This document shows positions 53,705 through 61,729 of a stretch of 64,000 bases of DNA, one piece after another. Every line of letters starts with the position of its first letter. Position 1 is the first letter of the stretch. A model generated the notes under the pieces. The model had not been told where the DNA came from and did no database searches. It was given only the letters and a program-made list of their open reading frames with translations. The position numbers and the translations under genes were made by a program. The DNA lies in assembly GCF_015160855.1 (NCBI RefSeq), contig NZ_CP063373.1, forward strand, positions 9,461,001-9,525,000, read 5' to 3'. This DNA comes from Streptomyces ferrugineus. Lineage in GTDB: Bacteria; Actinomycetota; Actinomycetes; Streptomycetales; Streptomycetaceae.

Positions 53705-53737
53705 CACGTGCAACTGCATGAGCAGATGCACGTGCAC
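53705..53737 (-). promoter_or_regulatory. Shared upstream element, copy 2 (DUF397 gene)
   Basis: On the minus strand it begins GTGCACGTGCATCTGC, in the same orientation and at about the same distance (roughly 95 bp) from the DUF397 start as copy 1 has to the ATPase gene. Confidence 0.7.
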
Positions 53738-53921
53738 GCGGGGTGTTCCTGTGGTTACTCCTGTGACGTACGCGGGCTCAGATGCGTTCCAGCGCGTTCA
53801 CCATCCCTCGTGCACTAGGAAGAGACGCGTTCCACGTCCTTCTTGTTCCAAACTCCAAGTAACCGCCCCATTGGTGGAGTTGGGGGGCTTACGGGGCGCC
53901 CCGGCGCCGGGGCGCCCGGTG

Positions 53922-54152
53922 TCAGCGCGTCGTGTACGGCAGCAATGCCATTTCGCGGGCGTTCTTGATCGCCTTTGCCAGTTGGCGTTGCTGCTGGACC
54001 GTGACTCGGGTCACCCGGCGGCTGCGGATCTTGCCTCGGTCGGAGATGAAGCGGCGCAGGAGGTCCGTGTCCTTGTAGTCGATGTAGGTGATGCCGGCCT
54101 GGTCCAGGGGGTTCGGCTTCTTCGTGGGCCTGCGGTCGGGCTTGCGGGGCAT
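53922..54152 (-). CDS. rpsR: 30S ribosomal protein S18, zinc-independent paralogue
   Basis: 76 residues, free of Cys. [20 protein letters not shown] and [24 protein letters not shown] are S18 signatures. It is the last gene of the zinc-starvation series L33-L31-COG0523-S18, starting 6 bp after the COG0523 gene. It should replace the main S18 when zinc is scarce; this is known for such clusters under Zur control. Confidence 0.94.
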   Translation of the reverse strand: MPRKPDRRPTKKPNPLDQAGITYIDYKDTDLLRRFISDRGKIRSRRVTRVTVQQQRQLAKAIKNAREMALLPYTTR

Positions 54153-54158
54153 GGGGTG

Positions 54159-55340
54159 TCAGACCTCCAGGAGGGTGTCGAAGGCGGGCGGGAGTCGTTT
54201 CCAGGCGTCACGGCCCGCGGCGTACTCGGCGTCGGTGAGCAGGCACGACTCGAGGAGCCGCTCCAGGCCGTCGCGGTCCAGTCCGGGGGACGTGAAGACC
54301 AGGTGCTGGCAGCAGTCGCCGTGCTCGGGGTGCCAGTCCAGCGCGGCGGCCGCCCGGCGTACCGGCGGGACCATGTCCCAGGCCGCGTCGGGGAGCGAGG
54401 CCAGCCAGGGACCCGCGCTCTCGACGCAGAGGGCGCCTCCCGCGGCGTCCCAGTGCAGCAGTACGTCGGGCTTGTCGGCGAGCCAGAAGCGGCCCCGGCT
54501 GCGGGCCGCCGCGCAGGTGATGTCCTCCAGGGCCTCGTACAGCCGCTCGGGGTGGAAGGGACGGCGGCGGTGCCAGACCAGCGTGGCGACGCCGTGCGCG
54601 TCGGCCTCGGCGGGAAGCAGGGCGCACGCCGGGTGCTGGGCCGCCGCCGCCGACTCCACGTCGAAGCCCGCCAGTGCCGCCCGGGCCAACGGGGACAGCG
54701 GGGACAGCGGGCGGTCGTCCGCGGCCGTGCCCGGTGCGCCCGCCAGGTCGCCGTGGCCGATCGGGACCTGGCGGGCCGTCGGATGGAGCTGGGCGAGCAG
54801 CTCGCGATCCTCGTCGTCGGCCTCCGGCGAGGGGGCCACGGCGAGGACGGGGGCGTACTCCAGCTGGCGTGCGAACGTGTCGGCGACCGTGCGCTGGTCC
54901 GTCGTCGCCGCCGCGAGCCCGCGCTCGGCCAGGTCGTCGCCGTTGCCCAGGTACGGCAGGACCAGCGCCGGGTCGACGGCGGTGATCACGCCGGTCACCA
55001 CGAGCCCGCCGGCCGTGACCACCTCGGCCATCGCCTTCGGCTCCACCGAGTCCCAGAGTTCGACGATCGCCATGCGGGTGGCGTCCGCGTCCTGGATCCT
55101 CAGCAGTTCGGGCACCAGGTCCTCGCGCAGGGCGCAGCAGGCGCAGTCGTTGACCAGCGGGGCCTCGCCGGCGCTGACGAGGCCGGTGGCGTCGCGGATC
55201 GTCCGGACGACCGTGCCGGCCGCCGCCGTGGCCAGGTCGTGGTGGAGTACGACGCTGCCGGGGACGTCGGTGAGCAGCCGCTCCACGGCCGCCTTGCGGG
55301 CGTCGGCGTGCAGGCCGCCGACGATCACGACGGAGAGCAT
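54159..55340 (-). CDS. COG0523 (CobW/ZNG-like) protein with degenerate GTP-binding motifs
   Basis: 393 residues. COG0523 proteins are GTP-driven zinc chaperones. The metal motif C66-A-C68-C69 (VNDCACCALRED) is intact. The P-loop, normally GxxGxGKTT, reads GGLHADARKAA and the base-recognition NKxD cannot be found, so GTP binding is doubtful. At the C-terminus the usual GDRRQELVFIG reads GDCCQHLVFTS, adding Cys and His. The ATG overlaps the L31 stop by one base. Confidence 0.88.
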   Translation of the reverse strand: MLSVVIVGGLHADARKAAVERLLTDVPGSVVLHHDLATAAAGTVVRTIRDATGLVSAGEAPLVNDCACCALREDLVPELLRIQDADATRMAIVELWDSVEPKAMAEVVTAGGLVVTGVITAVDPALVLPYLGNGDDLAERGLAAATTDQRTVADTFARQLEYAPVLAVAPSPEADDEDRELLAQLHPTARQVPIGHGDLAGAPGTAADDRPLSPLSPLARAALAGFDVESAAAAQHPACALLPAEADAHGVATLVWHRRRPFHPERLYEALEDITCAAARSRGRFWLADKPDVLLHWDAAGGALCVESAGPWLASLPDAAWDMVPPVRRAAAALDWHPEHGDCCQHLVFTSPGLDRDGLERLLESCLLTDAEYAAGRDAWKRLPPAFDTLLEV

Positions 55341-55597
55341 CAGCCCTTCTTTCCGTACCGGCGCTCGAAGCGCTCCACGCGGCCCGCGGTGTCCAGGACG
55401 CGGGCCGTGCCGGTGTAGAAGGGGTGGCTGACGTTCGAGATCTCGACGTCGACGACCGGGTAGGTGTTGCCGTCCTCCCACTCGATCGTCTTCTCGGTCG
55501 GCACGCCGGCGAGCGTGGAGCGGGTGAGGAACGCGTGGTTCGCGGCCCGGTCGCGGAAGACGACGGGGCCGTAGGCGGGGTGGATGCCGTTGCGCAT
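55340..55597 (-). CDS. rpmE: 50S ribosomal protein L31 type B, zinc-independent
   Basis: 85 residues, no Cys. [16 protein letters not shown] and [23 protein letters not shown] are the type B L31 signatures. Lacks the Cys ligands of the zinc form. Between L33 and the COG0523 gene with overlapping or near-overlapping ends. Confidence 0.95.
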   Translation of the reverse strand: MRNGIHPAYGPVVFRDRAANHAFLTRSTLAGVPTEKTIEWEDGNTYPVVDVEISNVSHPFYTGTARVLDTAGRVERFERRYGKKG

Positions 55598-55605
55598 GGT
55601 GGTCC

Positions 55606-55770
55606 TCAGCGCTCCTCTCGGAAGTCGACGTGGCGGCCGGCGACCGGGTCGTACTTGCGCAGGGTCATGCGGTCGGGGTCGTTGCGGCGGTTCTTGCGGG
55701 TCACATAGGTGTAGCCGGTGCCGGCGGTGGACCGGAGCTTGATGACCGGGCGGAGTTCGTTGCGTGCCAT
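55606..55770 (-). CDS. rpmG: 50S ribosomal protein L33, zinc-independent
   Basis: 54 residues, [19 protein letters not shown] at the start and [14 protein letters not shown] at the end, no Cys. First gene of the minus-strand arm and nearest to the Zur-like box, 13 bp from its start codon, which implies a very short leader. Confidence 0.94.
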   Translation of the reverse strand: MARNELRPVIKLRSTAGTGYTYVTRKNRRNDPDRMTLRKYDPVAGRHVDFREER

Positions 55771-55783
55771 GCTGCTATCTTAC

Positions 55784-55804
55784 TGAAAATGAATTCCATT
55801 AACA
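55784..55804. promoter_or_regulatory. Probable Zur box
   Basis: An imperfect 21-bp palindrome, TGxxAATGxAxTxCATTxxCA, AT-rich in a GC-rich genome, between the divergent L33 and L28 genes. Shape and position match the zinc repressor sites of such clusters. Confidence 0.75.
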
Positions 55805-55830
55805 GCCGCGTCTGAGAGAGGTACGTCACC

Positions 55831-56067
55831 GTGTCCGCTCACTGCATGCTGACCGGGGCTCGGCCCGGGTTCGGCAACACCATTTCCCATTCGCACCGGC
55901 GCACTTCCCGCCGCTTCGACCCCAACATCCAGACCAAGCGCTACTGGCTGCCCAGCGAGGGCCGGCACGTTCGGCTGCGGCTGAGCGCCAAGGGGATCAA
56001 GACGGTCGACGTCATCGGTGTCGAGGCGGCCGTCGCCCGGATCCGCGCGCGGGGAGTGAAGGTCTGA
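55831..56067 (+). CDS. rpmB: 50S ribosomal protein L28, zinc-independent
   Basis: 78 residues. [20 protein letters not shown] is the L28 start, but only one Cys remains where the zinc form has Cxx[15 protein letters not shown] and the end are standard. GTG start after GAGAGAGG. Its stop overlaps rpsN as TGATG. Confidence 0.95.
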   Translation: MSAHCMLTGARPGFGNTISHSHRRTSRRFDPNIQTKRYWLPSEGRHVRLRLSAKGIKTVDVIGVEAAVARIRARGVKV

Positions 56068-56372
56068 TGGCCAAGAAGAGCAAGATCGCGAAGAACCAGC
56101 AGCGGCAGGAGGTCGTCGCCCGGTACGCCGCGCGGCGGGCCGAGCTGAAGGAGATCATCCGCCGGCCGTCGTCCACCGACGCCGAACGGCTCGCCGCCCA
56201 GCAGGAGTTGGCCAGGCAGCCGAGGGACGCGAGCGCCACGCGCGTACGCAACCGCGACCAGGTGGACGGGCGGCCGCGCGGCTACTTCCGGGCCTTCGGG
56301 CTGTCCCGGGTCAGCCTGCGCGAGCAGGCGCACGCCGGGTATCTGCCGGGGGTGCGCAAGGCGTCCTGGTAG
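56067..56372 (+). CDS. rpsN: 30S ribosomal protein S14, zinc-independent long form
   Basis: 101 residues, no Cys. [20 protein letters not shown], then [20 protein letters not shown] and [20 protein letters not shown] mark the long S14 form. Co-translated with L28; expected to be made under zinc limitation. Confidence 0.95.
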   Translation: MAKKSKIAKNQQRQEVVARYAARRAELKEIIRRPSSTDAERLAAQQELARQPRDASATRVRNRDQVDGRPRGYFRAFGLSRVSLREQAHAGYLPGVRKASW

Positions 56373-56484
56373 GTCCGGCGGGCCCCGGGTCCCCGGACAG
56401 GACTCCCTGGTAACTTGCTGCGGTCGTTTCGGCCAAGTGGGCCGATTCGGCCGTATGCCGACCGCTACAGCTTGGGAGCTTCCA

Positions 56485-57015
56485 GTGACCTCGGCGACTT
56501 TCTCGCGTACGCGCACGATGCACGGCCGGCGGATGCGGGTCGCGGCCGTGGCCGCGTCCCTGGCGGGGGCGTTCGCGCTGACCGCCTGCAGCGGCGGCGG
56601 CGACTCCGACGACAACTCCGCCTCGGACAGCCCCAGCGCCTCCGCGACCACCGGCGCCGAGACCGGCGGCGGTAGCGGTACGGGCGGCGGGTCGGCGGCC
56701 GGCGGCCTGGAGGGAAGCTGGCTCGCCACGACCGACGGCAAGGCCGTCGCGCTGGTCGTCACCGGCAAGGAGGCCGGGCTCTTCGCGACCGGCGGGACCG
56801 TGTGCAGCGGGACCGCCGGCGAGCAGGACGGGAAGCGGACGATCCGGCTCAAGTGCACCGACGGCAGCAAGGACCGGGCGGCCGGAACGGTCGACTCCGT
56901 CGACGGCCGGCAGCTGAAGGTGACCTGGGAGGGCGGCCTCGGCGCGGAGACGTACACCAAGGCCGAGGGCGGCAAGCTGCCGACGGGACTGCCCACGGCC
57001 GGTCTGGGATCGTGA
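56485..57015 (+). CDS. Putative lipoprotein, unknown function
   Basis: 176 residues. A basic N-region (about 18 residues), a hydrophobic stretch and the lipobox LTAC near residue 33 predict a lipid anchor outside the cell. A Ser/Gly/Thr linker leads to a small beta-rich domain (LEGSWLATTDGKAVALVVTG, then TVCSGTAGEQDGKRTIRL). GTG start after GGGAG. It is on the same strand as the next lipoprotein gene, 96 bp on. Confidence 0.72.
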   Translation: MTSATFSRTRTMHGRRMRVAAVAASLAGAFALTACSGGGDSDDNSASDSPSASATTGAETGGGSGTGGGSAAGGLEGSWLATTDGKAVALVVTGKEAGLFATGGTVCSGTAGEQDGKRTIRLKCTDGSKDRAAGTVDSVDGRQLKVTWEGGLGAETYTKAEGGKLPTGLPTAGLGS

Positions 57016-57111
57016 TGTCCGATCGGTGACCGGCCGCTCGGTCGATACGCTCGTCCCCGATCGATCACGACTGACCACGACCGGTCACCGACGCCACCCC
57101 TCAGAGGACCC

Positions 57112-57645
57112 ATGCGCGCCACATCCCGCACCGTCGCCGCCCTCGCCGCGGCCCTCCTCCTGACCGCCTGCGACGACGGCGGGGACGGGGACGGCGGCCA
57201 GGACGACAAGGCCGCTTCCGGCTGCGTCGCCGGGCTGGCCGTGGAGTTCGGGCCGGCCAACGCCGCCCCCGCCGCCGGCGACACCGGCAACGTGCCCGTC
57301 ACCGTCACCAACCGCGGCGACGCCGACTGCGCCCTGGCCGGGCTGCCCGGCGTCGAGTTCGAGGCGGGGAACATCGTGACCACCGTCGCGGCCGACGAGG
57401 CCGCCGGGGCCGCCGCGCGGCAGAAGACGACCCTCACGAAGGGCGCCTCGACGTCCTTCACGCTCACCTACGTCCGGGGCGAGGAGGGCGACGCCAAGAG
57501 CCTCGCCGTGCGGAGGGCGAAGGTGCTGCTGCCCGGGTCCACCAGGACGCACAGCTTCAAGTGGTCGTACGGCGATGTTTCGCTGAAGAGCGACGGGCAG
57601 ACCCCGGACGCCTCGCTGAGCGGGTTCCAGCGGTCCGGCGACTGA
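57112..57645 (+). CDS. Lipoprotein with a DUF4232-like domain
   Basis: 177 residues. Signal peptide with lipobox LLTAC at residues 16-20, then an Asp/Gly linker and an immunoglobulin-like DUF4232 domain with the pattern VPVTVTNRGDADCALAGLPGV and two Cys that may pair (C38 and C73). Function unknown; surface located. Ends 6 bp from the convergent DUF2786 gene. Confidence 0.8.
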   Translation: MRATSRTVAALAAALLLTACDDGGDGDGGQDDKAASGCVAGLAVEFGPANAAPAAGDTGNVPVTVTNRGDADCALAGLPGVEFEAGNIVTTVAADEAAGAAARQKTTLTKGASTSFTLTYVRGEEGDAKSLAVRRAKVLLPGSTRTHSFKWSYGDVSLKSDGQTPDASLSGFQRSGD

Positions 57646-57651
57646 CGCCGC

Positions 57652-58758
57652 TCAGCGCAGCGGCCGGCGGGGCGACATCCGCGCCCGGTCGGCCGCCTCC
57701 GAGCCCTCCGCCCAGCCCGCCTCGTCGCTGACGCCGCGCAGGCGGGTCGTGGTGGTCTGCGGGAACATGCGGTCCAGGCGGGCGGTGACCGCGACCTCGC
57801 GGGAGGCGAGGACCGGGAGCAGGTCCTCGGTCACCGGTGTCCGCGCCGCAGCGGCCAGGCGGCTGCCGATGCGGTGGGCGTAGGCCGCCAGGAACGACTG
57901 CCGGAAGGTCTTGGTGCGCTTGCGGCCGCCCGCGCGCTGCGCCGCCTCCGCCGTCGTCATCGCGGTCTGGGCCTGCACCAGGAGCGAGGTGTGGAGGAGC
58001 TCGACCACCTCCAGGTCCGCCTCGAAGCCGACGACCGTGGAGAAGCCGCACGGCTCGTTCCACACCGCGCGGCAGTGGTTGGCGGTCGCCACCGCGTCCA
58101 GCAGCACCGCCTTCGCCTGCTCGTACGGCGGCTCCACACCGATCCGGCAGGCGCCGGGGGCGTCCTCGGCCACCGGCGCACGGGACGCGAGCAGGGCCTC
58201 GTCGATGCTGTGCCGGGCCATCAGCTCCTGGGCCTTGGCGCTGAGCGCCTCCGCCTCCTCGGCGAACCCGGTCGCCTCCGCCTTCGCCAGCAGCGCCCGG
58301 ATCCGGGTGAGCATGCGGGACTCGGGCCTGGCGGGCCCGCCCGTCGGCTCCTCCAGGGGCTCCAGGGCGGGCAGGCGCAGCAGGAGGCGGTACAGCTCCA
58401 GGACGGCCGTCGCGTGCGAGAAGCGGTCCGTGCGGGGCGGGGCTCCGGTGGGCAGATCGTCGAGCTGTGCCCGCCAGCGGGGGCCGCGCGGGGTGTCGTG
58501 CGGTGCCTGCGCGCGGATCAGCGCCGCGAGCAGTCGTATGTGCACGTCGTCCAGGTCGCGGCGCACGAGGCGTACGACGTCCGCCGGCTGCCAGCCGCGC
58601 CGCCAGGCCACCGCCACGAACTCCTCGCCGCGCCGGGCGAGTTCGGCGTCCGCTTCGGGGTCGGCGGCGAGGAGGGAGGCGCCGGTGTCGAGCGTGGTGT
58701 GCTCGGTGTCGTAGAGGGCGGACTCGAAGGCGCGGTCGACGGTACTGGGCGTGCTCAC
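57652..58758 (-). CDS. DUF2786 protein
   Basis: 368 residues. The DUF2786 core is RIRALLAKAEATGFAEEAEALSAKAQELMARHSIDEAL (residues about 150-187). Further helical domains with HTSLLVQAQTAM and RTKTFRQSFLAAYAHRI follow. Found in phages and actinobacteria, function unknown. GTG start at 58758, 87 bp from the divergent HTH/Clp-N gene, so both could be controlled from the same palindromes. Confidence 0.82.
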   Translation of the reverse strand: MSTPSTVDRAFESALYDTEHTTLDTGASLLAADPEADAELARRGEEFVAVAWRRGWQPADVVRLVRRDLDDVHIRLLAALIRAQAPHDTPRGPRWRAQLDDLPTGAPPRTDRFSHATAVLELYRLLLRLPALEPLEEPTGGPARPESRMLTRIRALLAKAEATGFAEEAEALSAKAQELMARHSIDEALLASRAPVAEDAPGACRIGVEPPYEQAKAVLLDAVATANHCRAVWNEPCGFSTVVGFEADLEVVELLHTSLLVQAQTAMTTAEAAQRAGGRKRTKTFRQSFLAAYAHRIGSRLAAAARTPVTEDLLPVLASREVAVTARLDRMFPQTTTTRLRGVSDEAGWAEGSEAADRARMSPRRPLR

Positions 58759-58798
58759 CAGTGGATCGTAAGGCCGCTGCGGGCCGGGGAAGCCGCAT

Positions 58799-58815
58799 GT
58801 CAACCACGGGTTGAC
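58799..58815. promoter_or_regulatory. Palindrome 1 over the -35 of the HTH/Clp-N gene
   Basis: GTCAACC-ACG-GGTTGAC. Its right arm supplies TTGACA (58811-58816), a consensus -35 box. Confidence 0.8.
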
Positions 58816-58826
58816 ACCCTTCTTCT

Positions 58827-58843
58827 GTCAACCTACGGTTGAC
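58827..58843. promoter_or_regulatory. Palindrome 2 over the -10 of the HTH/Clp-N gene
   Basis: GTCAACC-TAC-GGTTGAC, identical arms to palindrome 1, 28 bp centre to centre. It contains TACGGT (58834-58839), 17 nt after the -35 box; the ATG at 58846 is 7 nt further, so the transcript is probably leaderless. Confidence 0.8.
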
Positions 58844-58845
58844 GC

Positions 58846-59607
58846 ATGTCGACGAACCCGAACATCACGTCATCCGTACGCCTCGACGAACTCATCGCGG
58901 CCATCAAGAAGGTCCACGACGAGCCCCTCGACCAGCTCCAGGACGCGGTGATCGCCGCCGATCACCTCGGCGAGGTGGCCGACCACCTGATCGGTCACTT
59001 CGTGGACCAGGCCCGCCGGTCGGGCGCCTCCTGGACCGACATCGGCAAGAGCATGGGGGTCACCCGACAGGCCGCGCAGAAGCGGTTCGTGCCGAAGGAA
59101 GGCACCGACCTCGACCCCCAGCAGGGCTTCGGCCGCTACACGCCGCGTGCCCGCAACGTGGTGATGGCCGCCCACAACGAGGCCGTCGCCGCCCGCAACC
59201 CCGAGGGCCGCCCCGAGCACCTGGTCCTCGGGCTGCTGGCAGAGCCGGACGGCATCGCCGCCAAGGCGATCACGGCACAGGGCGTCGTCCTGGACTCGGT
59301 GCGCCAGGCCGCCACCGCCGCGCTGCCGGCCGCCGCCGACGAGGTTCCCGAGCTCATCCCCTACGGCTCCGACGCCAAGAAGGTCCTGGAGCTCACCTTC
59401 CGCGAGGCCCTGCGCCTCGGCCACAACTACATCGGCACCGAGCACATCCTGCTGGCCCTGCTGGAGTTCGAGAACGGCACCGGCGTCCTGTACGGACTCG
59501 GCCTCACCAAGCAGGCGGTGGAGGACTACGTGGTCGAGATCCTCTCCCAGTTCCTCAAGAGCGGCGAGGAAACCGCCAAGCAGGCCCGCGAGCAGGGCGA
59601 AGGCTAG
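58846..59607 (+). CDS. Regulator-like protein: helix-turn-helix plus two Clp-N repeats
   Basis: 253 residues. SWTDIGKSMGVTRQAAQKRF (63-82) is a helix-turn-helix. Two Clp-N repeats follow, about 97-160 (RYTPRARNVVMAAHNEA) and 174-235 (LELTFREALRLGHNYIGTEH), the latter nearly identical to ClpC. There is no ATPase. A DNA-binding protein whose sensor is a ClpC-like substrate or adaptor domain is inferred. Two palindromes overlie its promoter, suggesting autoregulation. Confidence 0.8.
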   Translation: MSTNPNITSSVRLDELIAAIKKVHDEPLDQLQDAVIAADHLGEVADHLIGHFVDQARRSGASWTDIGKSMGVTRQAAQKRFVPKEGTDLDPQQGFGRYTPRARNVVMAAHNEAVAARNPEGRPEHLVLGLLAEPDGIAAKAITAQGVVLDSVRQAATAALPAAADEVPELIPYGSDAKKVLELTFREALRLGHNYIGTEHILLALLEFENGTGVLYGLGLTKQAVEDYVVEILSQFLKSGEETAKQAREQGEG

Positions 59608-59755
59608 GGGCGGTTCGAAAGTCCCGTGCGGTGCCCGCGCCGGCCGGGGCAGCGGCTTGTGTCACAGCCGGTGCGGCGAGGGTGCGTGTCGACCGCGACA
59701 CAAGCCGCTGCCGCGGCGGGCGCGGGTGCTGTGCGGGAGCTTCAAACCACCCCCT
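59607..59755. repeat. 149-nt fold-back with long imperfect inverted arms
   Basis: Arms of about 57 nt (59607-59663 and 59696-59755) pair around a loop of about 32 nt. The inner 13 bp, CAGCGGCTTGTGTC side, are perfect; the outer ends GGGGCGGTTCGAAAG and CTTCAAACCACCCCC are also complementary with few mismatches. It starts at the stop codon of the HTH/Clp-N gene and may be a terminator or a MITE. Confidence 0.75.
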
Positions 59756-59797
59756 GGAACCGAGGCCGTTGTCAGACCCGGGTGCCACACTCGCAGC

Positions 59798-61501
59798 ATG
59801 ACCGACCGGTGGGCGCTCGCTCCGGCCGAGGACGGTGGCGTGGAGGTCGCCCCCCTCGGTCCCGACGGGCTGCTCGCCGGACCGGTGCGACGGGAGCCGG
59901 ATCCGGCCACGGCCGTGCGCGGGCGGCCGGAGGTCGCGCGGTGGGTGTGGCGGTCCACCGCCGAGGTCTATCCGCGGCTGCTCGCCACGGGGGTGCGAGT
60001 CGAGCGGTGCTACGACATCGAGGACGCCGAGACGCTCCTGCTCGGCCACGAGGGCCGCTACGGCGAGCCGAGATCGGCCGCGGCGGCACTCGCCCGGCTG
60101 CGCGGCGGCCCCGTGCCGCCCGACCCGCCCCAGCGCGCGGCCGAACCCGGCTCGCAGTCCTCGCTCTTCGAGCCGCAGGCGGTCCATGTGCCGCTCGCCG
60201 ACCTCGTCGAGGTGTACGCCGAGCAGCAGCGGCGGCACGACCGGACGGCGCACCCGGAGCGGATGCGGCTGCTGACGGCGGCCGAGTCGGCGGGGATGCT
60301 CGTGGCCGCCGAGATGAACCGGGCCGGGCTGCCGTGGAGCGCCGAGGTGCACCGCCGGGTGCTGCACGAGCTGCTGGGCGAGCGGTACGCGGGCGGCGGG
60401 GAGCCGCGGCGGCTGGCCGAGCTGGCGGACGAGGTGTCGGCGGCGTTCGGGCGCCGGGTGCGGCCCGATCTGCCGGCCGATGTGATCAAGGCCTTCGCGC
60501 AGGCCGGGGTCAAGATCAGATCCACCCGTCGCTGGGAGATCGAGACCATCGACCATCCGGCCGTGAAACCGCTGGTCGAGTACAAGAAGCTGTACCGGAT
60601 CTGGGTGGCCCACGGCTGGTCCTGGCTCCAGGACTGGGTGCGCGAGGGGCGGTTCCGGCCGGAGTTCCTCGCGGGCGGGACGGTCACCGGGCGGTGGGTG
60701 ACCAACGGCGGGGGCGGGCTGCAGATCCCGAAGGTCATCCGGCGGGCGGTGGTCGCCGACCCCGGCTGGCGGCTCGTGGTGGCCGACGCCGACCAGATGG
60801 AGCCGCGGGTGCTCGCCGCGATCTCCCGTGATCCCGGGCTGATGGAGGTGGCCGGCCGGGAGACCGACCTCTACCAGTCCGTCTCCGACCGGGCCTTCTC
60901 CGGCGACCGCGATCAGGCCAAGCTCGCCGTGCTGGGTGCCGTCTACGGGCAGACCTCCGGCGACGGGCTCAAGAACCTCGCCGCGCTCAGACGCCGCTTC
61001 CCCAGGGCGGTGGCGTACGTCGACGAGGCGGCACGGGCGGGCGAGGAGAGACGGCTCGTGCGGACCTGGCTGGGACGGACCTGTCCGCCGGCCGCCGGCG
61101 CGGCGGACGACATCGCCGAGGAGGCCGGGATCCCGGTCGCGGAGGGGCCCGACGACACCGCCGAGGGCGCCGGACCGCAGGAGTGGGTGCCGGGCTACGC
61201 CTCCACCAACTCCCGCGCGCGAGGCCGATTCGCCCGCAACTTCGTCGTGCAGGGCAGTGCCGCCGACTGGGCCCTGCTGCTGCTCGCCGCGCTGCGGCAG
61301 GCATGCGCGGACATGGCGGCGGAGCTGGTCTTCTTCCAGCACGACGAGGTGATCGTGCACTGTCCCGAGGAGGAGGCCGAGACGGTGGTGAAGGCGATCC
61401 GGGAGGCGGCGGAGCTGGCGGGGCGGCTGACGTTCGGGGAGACGCCGGTGCGGTTTCCGTTCACCACGGCGGTGGTGGAGTGCTACGCGGACGCCAAGTG
61501 A
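59798..61501 (+). CDS. Second family A DNA polymerase (PolA2 type)
   Basis: 567 residues. Polymerase motif A is VVADADQMEPRVLAA (D330), motif B RDQAKLAVLGAVYGQ (R371, K375, Y383) and motif C FFQHDEVIV (D516). The Phe of motif B (Klenow F762) is Leu. The first 110 residues lack the DEDD residues of a 3'-5' exonuclease, and there is no 5' nuclease domain, although such proteins are often named bifunctional. ATG at 59798. Confidence 0.88.
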   Translation: MTDRWALAPAEDGGVEVAPLGPDGLLAGPVRREPDPATAVRGRPEVARWVWRSTAEVYPRLLATGVRVERCYDIEDAETLLLGHEGRYGEPRSAAAALARLRGGPVPPDPPQRAAEPGSQSSLFEPQAVHVPLADLVEVYAEQQRRHDRTAHPERMRLLTAAESAGMLVAAEMNRAGLPWSAEVHRRVLHELLGERYAGGGEPRRLAELADEVSAAFGRRVRPDLPADVIKAFAQAGVKIRSTRRWEIETIDHPAVKPLVEYKKLYRIWVAHGWSWLQDWVREGRFRPEFLAGGTVTGRWVTNGGGGLQIPKVIRRAVVADPGWRLVVADADQMEPRVLAAISRDPGLMEVAGRETDLYQSVSDRAFSGDRDQAKLAVLGAVYGQTSGDGLKNLAALRRRFPRAVAYVDEAARAGEERRLVRTWLGRTCPPAAGAADDIAEEAGIPVAEGPDDTAEGAGPQEWVPGYASTNSRARGRFARNFVVQGSAADWALLLLAALRQACADMAAELVFFQHDEVIVHCPEEEAETVVKAIREAAELAGRLTFGETPVRFPFTTAVVECYADAK

Positions 61502-61648
61502 TCGACGCGTGTCACGGAACACATCTGGACAGACGCCGGCGCTCCGTTGTCATGGCTTAATCTGATCACTGCATCGGGTCCGGCCCGACGGCGCGCGCGT
61601 ACATGCGCAGCTCGGGGGAGCGTCGCCGCCGTGGCCGGATCCGGGGAA

Positions 61649-61696
61649 TGTGGGGGTCCCCGGTCGGCAGAGGTGAACGACCGGACCCCCGCGTCC
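61649..61696. terminator. Hairpin between convergent polymerase and glycosyltransferase genes
   Basis: GGGGGT and CCGGTCG (61652-61666) pair with CGACCGG and ACCCCC (61678-61690), with a 2-nt bulge and an 11-nt loop. It can end transcription from either side. The rest of the 228-bp gap shows nothing. Confidence 0.65.
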
Positions 61697-61729
61697 CGTT
61701 CTCTCTCACCCCGTGCCGGGCCCTCTCGG

